The notes beneath the pieces were generated by a model, which worked only from the letters and a program-made list of their open reading frames with translations, was not told where the DNA came from and ran no database searches. Shown here piece by piece: positions 56,357 through 64,000 of a DNA stretch of 64,000 nt. Every line of letters begins with the position of its first letter. Positions within the stretch are counted from its first letter, which is position 1. Position numbers and translations under genes: made by a program. The stretch comes from Porphyridium purpureum (taxonomy: Eukaryota > Rhodophyta > Bangiophyceae > Porphyridiales > Porphyridiaceae): positions 2,046,001 through 2,110,000 of the forward strand of contig VRMN01000002.1 in the NCBI GenBank assembly GCA_008690995.1. The letters run 5' to 3'.

Positions 56357-58297
56357 TCACTTGCCCTCCAGCATGGCGGCAAGATCCTGCTTCACGTCGC
56401 CGACAGGCATGAGATTGTACTTTTCAACAAGGAGGTTAAGCACATTGGGGGTCAAGAAGGCCGGCAAGCGCGGCCCGAGCCTGATGTTTTGAACACCCAG
56501 GTGCAACAGGGACAGCAGAATAATCGTGGCCTTTTGCTCCAGGTAGCTGAGTGCAAATGACAGGGGCAGACCGTTCACGTCCGTCTTGAAAGCACCGGCA
56601 AGCGCCGCCGCAATTTGAATTGCCGAGTGCGCATCGTTGCACTGGCCGACGTCAAGAAGCCGCGGGATTGCCGTGCCGGGCACGACGCCAAACTCTCTCT
56701 TGTTAAAGCGATACTTTCCGCACGCGAGCGTGAGAATGACACAATCCTCCGGTACTGCTCCGGCAAGTTCAGCGTAATAGTTGCGCTCGCCTTCGGAGCC
56801 GTCACAGCCGCCAATCAAGAAGAAGTGACGAATTTTGCCCTCCTTGACAGCTGAAATCACCTTATCCGCAATGCCCAAAACAGCGTTGTGGCCGAACCCA
56901 GTCGTTGTGTACTGCTCCTTCTCGTCCGCTACAAAACCGTCCATTTCAAGCGCCTGCTGCACGAGAGGTGCAAAGTTGCGGTCTTCCAAGTGGCGGACGC
57001 CGTTGTATCCTACAGCATTGACAGAGTAGATACGGTCGCGGTAGCTCTTGCGCGGCTCCAAGATGCAGTTTGTGGTTACAAGAATCGGTCCTGGAAACGC
57101 CGCAAACTCAATCTTCTGCAGCATCCATGCGCCGCCATAGTTGCCCACCAGATGGGGATACTTTTTCAAGCCCGGATAGCCGTGCGCCGGAAGCAGCTCG
57201 CCGTGTGTGTACACGTTGATGCCCTTGTCCTTTGTTGCTTCCAAGACGGCCTCGAGGTCGCGGAGGTCATGACCAGACACCAACACGCATTTGCCCTTCA
57301 CCGCGGTTGTACGCAGCTTTGTAGGAACTGGCGCGCCGTACCGAGCCGACGCACCGTCACTCAGCAACTCCATGACGCGCAAATTGACCTCACCTGCTTT
57401 CAGACAATAATTCAGCAGTGTGCCCATATCAAATTGTTCGGCGCCCAAGTAACCGAGCATTTCGTACATCTTGTCGAAAACGCTTGGATCTGTCTTTTCC
57501 AGCACCGCGGCGTGCTCTGCGTATGCAATCAGTCCCTTGAGTCCGTACGTGAGCAGCTCCACCAAACTGAAGACATCTGGGTCTGCCGTTTTCAGACCAC
57601 GCTGGAAAAGACCCACCTCGTTGGCCGCCTGTTCAAAGTCGGCACCTGGCGTCCACACAGCCGCGCCTCCGAGCTGCGGAACGGGCTTCTTTGCTGCCTC
57701 AGCCTGTGCCTGGAGTCGCTTTGCCAGCTGTGTGCGCATTTCCAAGGCGCGCTCGATGTATTCGTTCCACCGCGCTGGGTCGAAGTTGACATTGGTGAGT
57801 GTCGCAAAGGTTGCCTCGAGGACGAAGCGCGTTTCCTCGGCGGTAAGCGGCTGATCAGCGCCCAGCTCCTTGAGAGCGACGGCGTACTGTGCAAGCGCCT
57901 TGACCAAATGCAGCGCGACGTCCTGTTGCTTTGCGACTTCGGCGGTCTTTCCGCACACGCCTTCGACCACGCAGCCCGTGCCGTGGAAAGTCTGCTCGCA
58001 CTGGAAGCACGCCATCTGCGGCGTGTGCCGGCCTGTTCCCGCCATTGTCTCAAAAATCGGCAGCGCGTCGGCAAACTTTTCCTGCACGTCGAGTTGCTGG
58101 CCACGCGGCGGCGTGGACGTGATATATCTGTTGCTGCCGCTGGAGCTACTGCGCGCACGGATCGTGTGGCTGCTGGTCGCGGCCGCGGCACGGAGCGCGG
58201 ACGTGCGGATCCTCCCAGAGACTGTGGTTGACGAGGCCACACCACGCGTCGCGCGAAGCAGCGCGGAGGCGCGCAGGACCGAATACGACGACGCCAT
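56357..58297 (-). CDS. HCP: Hybrid-cluster protein (hydroxylamine reductase), mitochondrial leader
   Basis: This 646-residue protein carries an iron-sulfur-oxygen hybrid cluster; family members reduce nitric oxide or hydroxylamine. The frame opens at GTG in a CACCAG repeat that reads as Leu-Val; ATG 58297 (MASSYSVLRASALLRATRGV start) gives an Arg/Ser/Ala leader of about 75 residues, a mitochondrial or plastid presequence. The N-terminal cluster motif is C-x2-C-x8-C-x5-C (CFQCEQTFHGTGCVVEGVC), the class I type. Later ligand regions are EHAAVLEK, TNCILEP, IGGCDGSEGERNY, LTLACGKYRFN and DVGQCNDAHSA. Length and order are complete, so I expect an active enzyme. Confidence 0.95.
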   Translation of the reverse strand: MASSYSVLRASALLRATRGVASSTTVSGRIRTSALRAAAATSSHTIRARSSSSGSNRYITSTPPRGQQLDVQEKFADALPIFETMAGTGRHTPQMACFQCEQTFHGTGCVVEGVCGKTAEVAKQQDVALHLVKALAQYAVALKELGADQPLTAEETRFVLEATFATLTNVNFDPARWNEYIERALEMRTQLAKRLQAQAEAAKKPVPQLGGAAVWTPGADFEQAANEVGLFQRGLKTADPDVFSLVELLTYGLKGLIAYAEHAAVLEKTDPSVFDKMYEMLGYLGAEQFDMGTLLNYCLKAGEVNLRVMELLSDGASARYGAPVPTKLRTTAVKGKCVLVSGHDLRDLEAVLEATKDKGINVYTHGELLPAHGYPGLKKYPHLVGNYGGAWMLQKIEFAAFPGPILVTTNCILEPRKSYRDRIYSVNAVGYNGVRHLEDRNFAPLVQQALEMDGFVADEKEQYTTTGFGHNAVLGIADKVISAVKEGKIRHFFLIGGCDGSEGERNYYAELAGAVPEDCVILTLACGKYRFNKREFGVVPGTAIPRLLDVGQCNDAHSAIQIAAALAGAFKTDVNGLPLSFALSYLEQKATIILLSLLHLGVQNIRLGPRLPAFLTPNVLNLLVEKYNLMPVGDVKQDLAAMLEGK

Positions 58298-58310
58298 TGC
58301 GTGGAAACCG

Positions 58311-58348
58311 ACCAGCACCAGCACCAGCACCAGCACCAGCACCAGCAG
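58311..58348. repeat. (CACCAG)n hexamer repeat upstream of HCP
   Basis: Six copies of a CACCAG unit just 5' of the HCP ATG on its coding strand. Translated it gives the hydrophobic Leu-Val run of the over-long frame. Confidence 0.9.
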
Positions 58349-59467
58349 CAACAGGCGCGGCACTCAGCTTGCTACTTTCAAACCTCCACGCCGTTCCACC
58401 TGGCCCAGCTTGCCGTGCGTTGGGCCGGACGAAGGTCTGCTTAAATAGCTCGAGCCGCGTCCAAGAACACTGTCACGTCGCACAGGCCACGCGGCGCGCC
58501 ACGTCGGCGACTGTGTGCAACCGCGTCGCGCGAGTCACGTCACACATGGCGCGATCGCGGTGCGGGTGCATCCGCGCGCGTATCGGATTGCTCGCTCCAC
58601 GCGCAGTTGCACATCGTTCACACAGATTCACGCCCCACCCGCACACGCAGCGAATCGCGGGCGCGCTCAGCAGCGTATCTCGCGATTCCGATTTTTCGTG
58701 CAAGCGCAAGAATCCACAGTGAGCGCTGTACCGCAGCGGTACCGCGGCGTGTCGCACAAGTCTGCGGGCGGCACGCGTCGACGACGCGATGACGTCGCGG
58801 CGTGGCTCCTTACTGGCGGCGGCCGCGGCGACGACGGCGACGGCGCATGGTGACGTGCCTACATCTTCACTACGTTTATGACCGTACTGATATTCAGAAT
58901 CATAATGATGATGATGCGCCACGTGTTGTAGGTGGCGGGCGATGTAGGTCGCTGCCTCGTTTCGTTCTCGGCGTTGTGCGTGGACATGGTGCGGACACTG
59001 CCCGCCTGCGTCGAGCGCGCCATGCGAACATCCCGCGTGAATGTGTGCGACATGCCACACATACTGGCTGCGCAAGTGCAGGCCTGGCGTGATCTGCGCT
59101 GTGCGCTGCACATTGTAGTAGTGTCGACCCACATACGCGCAACTTGTTCTGCATGCATAGACATGAACGCGCCGACCCAATGCGAAGTGTGTGTGGATAT
59201 GTGGGAAAGATTAATACCGCTGACACGGCGCGTCGCTTCAGAAGACGAACTCACGGCCTCGCTGGCGACGTAGACACGACACTGCCGCCCAACCGCCCGT
59301 CAAATAACGCGGTGTTCAGTTTGGCTGTTCTTCTCAAATGGCAGCGTTTGAACATGAAGCGCGGATTCCGTATGCGCGCCGCGTTACGTGTGCGGCGCGC
59401 GGCCGCACGGCGTGCTTCCACGCGCGCACGTGGCGCATAAACCACACGATTTACTGTACCGCACGCG
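58349..59467. other. 1.1 kb of a divergent spacer, no clear gene
   Basis: Part of the divergent spacer between HCP and the aspartic protease. Long frames cross it (for example minus 58473-59180) but are His/Arg/Cys-rich, unrecognised and GC-driven. An ATG-like TGATGATG run occurs near 58906-58917. No RNA gene was identified. Confidence 0.5.
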
Positions 59468-59502
59468 CCGCCTCACGATAGTGTACAGTGCGCGTGAGGC
59501 GG
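59468..59502. promoter_or_regulatory. GTACAGTG box inside a 10-bp inverted repeat
   Basis: CCGCCTCACG (59468-59477) and CGTGAGGCGG (59493-59502) flank a 15-base spacer that holds GTACAGTG at 59483-59490. A near copy (TACTGTAC) lies at 59452-59459. It is about 330 bases upstream of the aspartic protease start. Confidence 0.6.
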
Positions 59503-59832
59503 ACCATCGCGGTTTTTGGCGATGCGTCGTGCGGGCCGGGTTCTGTGGGGTGTTGACCGCCGTGCATTGACGTACACGTTACTCTGCACACGCGCCGGCG
59601 GCTCGGTTGAAGGCGGGTTTGAGGGGTTCCGACGTGTGCGTCGCGTCCTCTCTCTCCCTCTCTCAGTCTTTCTGTTTCCCAATCGCGTGGTCACGGCACG
59701 GGTCGGCCACGTGAGAGCAAAGACACACATACACACGTACACGCACGCGCAGCATCGCCGTGCAAGAGCAAGTGGAGGAAAAAGCTGCAGGAGGGACGAG
59801 CACGAGGCGGTTGCTGTCCGATCTGAGTCGCG

Positions 59833-61659
59833 ATGGCGCTGGAAAGGCTGGGCCGCGCGGGCGCGGCGATCGGCGCCCTGTTTGTTTGTGTTGTGCTTGC
59901 AGTCGCGGCGGTGGCCGCGAATTCTTTCATCGGCACCGACACGCAGCGCGTGGGCGGTGGTGGCCGCGTGGCGGGTGCAAGGGTGGTATCGCACGCCATC
60001 CAATACCGTGAGCATAATGGGCACCGCGCCGCGGCGCTCAAGTCCATGTTCCGTACTGAGCAGCCGCACTTGCTTGCACCCGACGTCGATCTGGACAACC
60101 ACGTGTCGTTGATGCATCATTGGACGTCGCTCAGGATGCAGGCCAAGGCTCACGAGGTGCAGGCTCGTCTCTATGGGAGCATCATGCCACTGGGTGCATA
60201 CTTCATCACGCTCATGCTGGGCACACCATCGCAGCCCATTAACACCAATGTGGACACGGGCTCTTCGGTGCTGGCGGTGCCGGGTGCAGAATGCGTCAAC
60301 AAGATCTGTGGCGATGCGCGCACGCGCAAGTACTCTTTGAACATGTCGAAAACTGGTCGCGTTGTGCCGTGCACTGATAAGCGTTGCAACCGCTGCAACA
60401 TGGACGCCGAAAATAACGGCACGTGCAGCTTCAGCCTATCGTACGGCGACGGTAGCTTCTTTCGAGGTTTCCTGGTCGACGACGTGATCGAGGCCGCTCC
60501 AGACCTGCGCACGACGTCGCGCTTTGGCGTCGCGACTGCCTTGTCTCCGGCACCAGTAGTGCCGATTGACGGGCTGGTTGGGCTTGCCTTCAAAGACATG
60601 TCATGCCAGCCCACATGCACACACCCATTCTTTGACGATCTGCTTGATCAGGGGGTGATCAAGGACGACGTGTTCAGCATGTGCTTGGAACATCGCGGCG
60701 GAGGGACACTGACGCTGGGTGGGCTGGACCCGACCATCACGCAACACCATCTGAGCATCGACTGGGTGCCGCTCAACCTCAGCACCCCACGCACCTTTTA
60801 CACGGTCAAGCTGACGAACACCATGCACATTGGCTGGAAGAAGCACGTCTTTCCGCACGATCTCCAGTATGGTATTGTGGACAGCGGCACGACGCTGCTC
60901 CTTATGACGCAGCGCGTTTTTGACACAATCAAGCACGAAATTGTTTCGGATCCGCGCTTGTGCAAAGCTGTGCGCGGGCTATGCAAAGAGCGGCTCGCCT
61001 CATCGCCTGGGCACTCGCCCGCGTCCGGGACGGGCTCTGGCGGCTCAACCTCTGGATCAGGGTCCGGATCGAGTTCTGGCTCGACCCAGACCGAGTCCTG
61101 GTTTTGCCCCTTCTGTTGCGTGTTTGGGCTGACATACGAGGAAGTTATCGAGCTGCCACCCATTTCCTTCGACTTGGCGAAAGGAAAGCACTCCTCATAC
61201 TCACTCAAGGTGCCGCCGGAGGTGTACATGATGGGCACGCCGCTCGTCAACATGAACGGCGCGTTCCTCGAGCCAAAGGACAGCCTGAAGCCAGACTCGC
61301 AAGGGAATGTGGGCTACTGCGTCGGCCTTTTCGCGATGCCTGACATCCAGCCATTTGGCAGCATAGGTGTGATTTTCGGAAACACCATCATGGCCGACAA
61401 GTACATCACGGTGTACGACCGCGCAAACACGCGCATTGGCTTTGCCGATATGAAAGGTAATCGCTGCGCCGTTGAGCAGGCCAAGGGCAGCGGCAGCGAT
61501 TCGTTTCAGGGTGAGTATCAGTCCGGAAGCAAGGGCTCGCATACATTCATGATTCGCACGCTTATCACGGTGGCCATTGTGCTAGCTGCTGCGGGCGTGT
61601 TGTTGCTGGCATGGAAGGCGTTCTACCACAATCCGGACGGCTATGCACCGATCCCTTAG
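59833..61659 (+). CDS. Membrane-anchored pepsin-family aspartic protease (nepenthesin-like)
   Basis: This 608-residue protease has an N-terminal signal anchor (AIGALFVCVVLAVAAVAAN) and a C-terminal helix (LITVAIVLAAAGVLLLAWKAF), so its body should be luminal or extracellular. Catalytic motifs are DTGSS (Asp141) and DSGTT (Asp350). A Cys-rich block before YGDGS (C..KIC, CTDKRCNRC, CSFSLSYGDGS) matches the plant nepenthesin and plasmepsin V style. After Asp350 there is an unusual Ser/Gly-rich insert (about 395-420) ending in WFCPFCC. The final IGFAD closes the fold. ATG 59833. The role is likely secretory or wall protein processing; the substrate is unknown. Confidence 0.9.
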   Translation: MALERLGRAGAAIGALFVCVVLAVAAVAANSFIGTDTQRVGGGGRVAGARVVSHAIQYREHNGHRAAALKSMFRTEQPHLLAPDVDLDNHVSLMHHWTSLRMQAKAHEVQARLYGSIMPLGAYFITLMLGTPSQPINTNVDTGSSVLAVPGAECVNKICGDARTRKYSLNMSKTGRVVPCTDKRCNRCNMDAENNGTCSFSLSYGDGSFFRGFLVDDVIEAAPDLRTTSRFGVATALSPAPVVPIDGLVGLAFKDMSCQPTCTHPFFDDLLDQGVIKDDVFSMCLEHRGGGTLTLGGLDPTITQHHLSIDWVPLNLSTPRTFYTVKLTNTMHIGWKKHVFPHDLQYGIVDSGTTLLLMTQRVFDTIKHEIVSDPRLCKAVRGLCKERLASSPGHSPASGTGSGGSTSGSGSGSSSGSTQTESWFCPFCCVFGLTYEEVIELPPISFDLAKGKHSSYSLKVPPEVYMMGTPLVNMNGAFLEPKDSLKPDSQGNVGYCVGLFAMPDIQPFGSIGVIFGNTIMADKYITVYDRANTRIGFADMKGNRCAVEQAKGSGSDSFQGEYQSGSKGSHTFMIRTLITVAIVLAAAGVLLLAWKAFYHNPDGYAPIP

Positions 61660-61807
61660 AGTCCGCGCGTCTTTGGATTTCAGCTGCGGCAAATTTTGCG
61701 TATTCTGGCGTTCCGGCCCTTTTTTCTTTTTAGTTGACCTCTTAGTAGTGTTTTGGGTTCCGCTCTGACGGATCCTCGTCCGCATCGATAGTGAATAGTA
61801 CATGCTT

Positions 61808-63022
61808 TTAACTGGTGGCAGTGCTGTCCGTTTCGCAATTGAACGCCGGCTGCCGTGCGTTCCTTTCCCCCTGCTCCTCGGAAGCGCTTCCAAAGCCATG
61901 CCGACCGGCTTGCAAAAGTACCGCATCTGTGGACGCTGGCTGCGCCTTGATCTCAAGGTACATTTGAAACAGCGGCGGTTCAAAGCTTGAACCGGCGTGA
62001 TAATTTTCGTTGCACGACGACTGCTCAAGCCACACTATCTGGTCTGCGCAGTCCATCAGAATAGACAAGGTCTCATCGCGGGCCGCGTTGCCCAGGCTTT
62101 GGGCAGCATCCCAGCGCGCGGTGCGTGCATGCTTGGAGCACGGGGCAATAACTAGAGCATGCATCCACACACCCGGTATGTCCAGAATGTCGCAGATCTT
62201 CTGCTGTGTTAACGCCACGATCTGACGCAACAGCTGTCTGGATGCGGCGCTGCCGCGAAACTCGCCGAGTAAATGCGGGCCTAGCGCGTCAATCACAAGA
62301 ATGTGAGGCACTAGACCTGCATTGTTTCCGCTACTGCCTGTTGCCAAGAGAGACTCTGCGTTTGTTCGCAGTCTGCTTTGCAGCGCGTCCAGCTGCGCGA
62401 GAAGTGTGCCCACATCCAGAATACTTGTCAGCGTCCAGTCGGGTGTTCCCTGATTCCCGCAAAGCTCCGAAAATCGCGCTCGGATGTCGAATAGCGGTTC
62501 GCTGGCGGCTGAAAACCAATGCAGCTGCGCCGTGCTTCCGGACGCGGCGCACACAGAACGGGCGACTTGCATGCTGAATAGCGTCTTGCCACTCGAAGAC
62601 GGCCCCAGGACAGCGGTCATGGCGCCTTTCCGCGCGTGCAGGACCAATCCGTTGGCGTCCTGTTCACCACAAGCATGCTCACACCTGTTCGACTGTCTTT
62701 GACCATGGATCGGTATCGGATAGCTTGATTGTTCGTCCCAGAGTATTTCCCAAGCGCCCTCACACCGCTGCGTCGACGCATACAGCTGCTGCAGCACGCC
62801 TCGCAGCTCGTCGCGTGAAAGGTGTAGAGAACCGGCGAGCTCCGCAATGCAACTTTTGTCCCCGCCATCGCGCAACGCGCTGCAAAGTTCGACCGGATGC
62901 GCATACCCCGCAGAGCACAGCCGTTGCCGGACGGATTGTGGTGCAACGGGCGCGTACGCCTTCCAGACATCCGAATCAGACGCGTGCGCGGGCGGGTCCT
63001 TCTCCATTCTCTGTCTCGGCAT
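61808..63022 (-). CDS. RAD51-paralog recombinase-like ATPase (RAD51D/XRCC2 group?)
   Basis: This 404-residue protein starts at ATG 63022 (the ORF's GTG at 63025 precedes it; ATG for MEKDPPAHAS is also possible). A small helical domain is followed by Walker A GPSSSGKT (about 140-147) and Walker B HILVIDALGP (about 240-249), with the RecA-core hydrophobic strand spacing. The sequence lacks many RAD51 core residues and fits the divergent paralogs, which aid RAD51 filament formation in homologous recombination repair. Assignment to RAD51D versus XRCC2 is uncertain; a different RecA-like ATPase cannot be fully excluded. Confidence 0.75.
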   Translation of the reverse strand: MPRQRMEKDPPAHASDSDVWKAYAPVAPQSVRQRLCSAGYAHPVELCSALRDGGDKSCIAELAGSLHLSRDELRGVLQQLYASTQRCEGAWEILWDEQSSYPIPIHGQRQSNRCEHACGEQDANGLVLHARKGAMTAVLGPSSSGKTLFSMQVARSVCAASGSTAQLHWFSAASEPLFDIRARFSELCGNQGTPDWTLTSILDVGTLLAQLDALQSRLRTNAESLLATGSSGNNAGLVPHILVIDALGPHLLGEFRGSAASRQLLRQIVALTQQKICDILDIPGVWMHALVIAPCSKHARTARWDAAQSLGNAARDETLSILMDCADQIVWLEQSSCNENYHAGSSFEPPLFQMYLEIKAQPASTDAVLLQAGRHGFGSASEEQGERNARQPAFNCETDSTATS

Positions 63023-63079
63023 CACTTTTCTTTACTGGAAGTTTGGGCTAGTCAGTCGGACGTCGCATTGACGGCAAGC

Positions 63080-64000
63080 TTACGTATGCTCCGTGGTGTC
63101 GTCAGTCCGGCCCATTTTCAGGTCGTTGATGCGCTCGAGCACAACCGTAGGATCATCGTACGCGGCGCGACGGGGGTTGAACAAAACGCGCAGAAGGAAT
63201 AGGACCGCAAGTACTACACACAAAGCGCCCACCGTCACGTAAGCGATGCCGAGGAACGAGTTGGCACTGCCATACCACGCGACCTGAAAGATAATAATTG
63301 ACTTGGTGCCGTCAAACGAGCTGACCGGATAATTGTTCGTGATCTGCACATAGTACGTGCCCCTGGTGAGGGTCTGGTTTTGCACAATTAAGTTGAGCTT
63401 GTTGAATTCCGAGAACGCGGCCAGTCGCATCCACACCATGAAAGGCGTCGATGTGATCAAATCATTGTCGGCATCTGTCCACGGCCCGGGCGGGTCACTA
63501 TCTGCTGTCGGACCTGCCTTGAATTTGGTGGAGCTATCTGTCGGCCACTCAATACCTTCCTGCGTGGTCGGAACCGGATTGTTACATTCGCGATCCTCGC
63601 ACAGCACGAACGTGTCGTTGAACACACTCCACGCGGTAAGGCCGCACGGAATCGGCGTACCTGTGGTGCTATTATCCAGAATCGGTTCGCACGTATCGAG
63701 CTGCCCGGTAGTCAGCGGCCACTGGCCTGCGAGCTGCGGCGACGACCGTGAGCGCGTGTAGGTGCGTACGTTCTGGAAGTAATTGGACATGCGATAGTAA
63801 AAGTACGCCGGAGGCTCGATGTCCTCCTCGATTGTGATTTCGACGGTGCATGTTTTTGTCTGGGAGAAGACGTCGCCGACGTCGCACTCTGGGATATTGT
63901 CGTACCGCACCTGTGCTGTCGAAGCGAGCGTCCCATTGCGCGCGAGAATGACGGCGCCAATGGGAATGCAGACGCACGCCATCACGAGATACATTGCGAT
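63080..64000 (-). CDS. CDC50: CDC50/LEM3 (TMEM30) flippase beta subunit, N-terminus outside window
   Basis: This is the partner subunit of P4-ATPase lipid flippases, needed for their exit from the ER. About 307 residues are visible. The frame is open at the right edge (IAMYLV precedes the in-window Met), and the usual cytosolic tail before the first helix is missing, so the start lies beyond 64000. Visible parts are the first helix (VMACVCIPIGAVIL), a Cys/Asn-rich luminal domain with N-x-T glycosylation sites (DNSTTGTPIPCGLTAWSVFND is the hallmark region, here cited as IPCGLTAWSVFND), PFMVWMRLAAF, an internal YYVQITNNYPV, and the last helix (FLGIAYVTVGALCVVLAVLFLL) with a short tail. Confidence 0.93.
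   Translation of the reverse strand: MAMYLVMACVCIPIGAVILARNGTLASTAQVRYDNIPECDVGDVFSQTKTCTVEITIEEDIEPPAYFYYRMSNYFQNVRTYTRSRSSPQLAGQWPLTTGQLDTCEPILDNSTTGTPIPCGLTAWSVFNDTFVLCEDRECNNPVPTTQEGIEWPTDSSTKFKAGPTADSDPPGPWTDADNDLITSTPFMVWMRLAAFSEFNKLNLIVQNQTLTRGTYYVQITNNYPVSSFDGTKSIIIFQVAWYGSANSFLGIAYVTVGALCVVLAVLFLLRVLFNPRRAAYDDPTVVLERINDLKMGRTDDTTEHT

Noticed and set aside
56888-58231. A 447-codon frame opposite the HCP gene
   Set aside because: It is the antisense shadow of a clear gene in a GC-rich coding region.
58473-59180. A 235-codon minus-strand frame in the HCP/protease spacer
   Set aside because: His/Arg/Cys-rich, no domain, no credible promoter position; likely chance in GC-rich DNA.
1-64000. 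CRISPR array, rRNA, insertion sequences, LTR or other virus-like elements
   Set aside because: No direct-repeat/spacer array, rRNA core, transposase or reverse transcriptase signature, or long terminal repeats were seen.

Overview
The window is nuclear DNA of a gene-dense, intron-poor photosynthetic eukaryote. Mitochondrial genes (a complex I subunit, TOM7, a COX16-like factor, a processing peptidase) sit beside a plastid-type DUF1995 protein and a plastid-type ABC-F ATPase. There are also eukaryotic cell-cycle, chromatin, ribosome-assembly and meiotic genes. I place about 29 protein genes in 64 kb (one per 2.2 kb), and only two need an intron. GC looks well above 50%. With a Golgi-type sulfotransferase, this fits a mesophilic red microalga such as Porphyridium. 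The organism is my inference; no sequence read here proves it.

Layout. 1-16.5 kb: 3' part of APC1; an unresolved 1.5 kb stretch; a DEAD-box helicase with a DEGD motif (-); an EF-hand protein (-), divergent from an NDUFB4-like complex I subunit (+); then an ADCK/UbiB kinase, a FRAY-type kinase and ARP6 (all +). 16.5-28 kb: a membrane metzincin (+), NSA2 (-), an alpha/beta hydrolase (-) divergent from folD (+), an ankyrin protein (-), and a dUTPase fused to a degenerate LAGLIDADG-like region (-). 28-40 kb: a two-domain sulfotransferase (+), an ABC-F ATPase (-), TOM7 (-), and a spliced ZIP4/SPO22 meiotic gene (+). 40-50 kb: a V-ATPase S1/Voa1-like protein (-), a COX16-like protein (+), an unknown disordered protein (+), DUF1995 (-), a spliced small membrane protein (+), a small PDCD4-motif protein (-), a methyltransferase-like protein (+), and a sugar epimerase-like TIM barrel (-). 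50-64 kb: mitochondrial processing peptidase beta (-), a 4CL-like ligase (+), hybrid-cluster protein (-), an aspartic protease (+), a RAD51 paralog (-), and the C-terminal part of a CDC50 protein (-).

There is no operon logic; genes mostly form divergent or convergent pairs. The strongest non-coding signal is an octamer, GTACAGTG/CACTGTAC. It recurs upstream of at least eight transcription units, mostly inside divergent promoters, and often as clusters or inverted pairs. Two of those promoters also carry a telo-box (AAACCCTAA).

The most notable coding features are the dUTPase/LAGLIDADG-like fusion, whose architecture I know from giant viruses, the duplicated sulfotransferase domain, the mitochondrion-targeted hybrid-cluster protein, the repeated RFxV motifs in the FRAY kinase tail, and the triplicated lysine/acidic motif ahead of the ABC-F cassettes. 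Several long open frames begin at GTG or TTG; in each case I moved the start to an ATG that makes biological sense.
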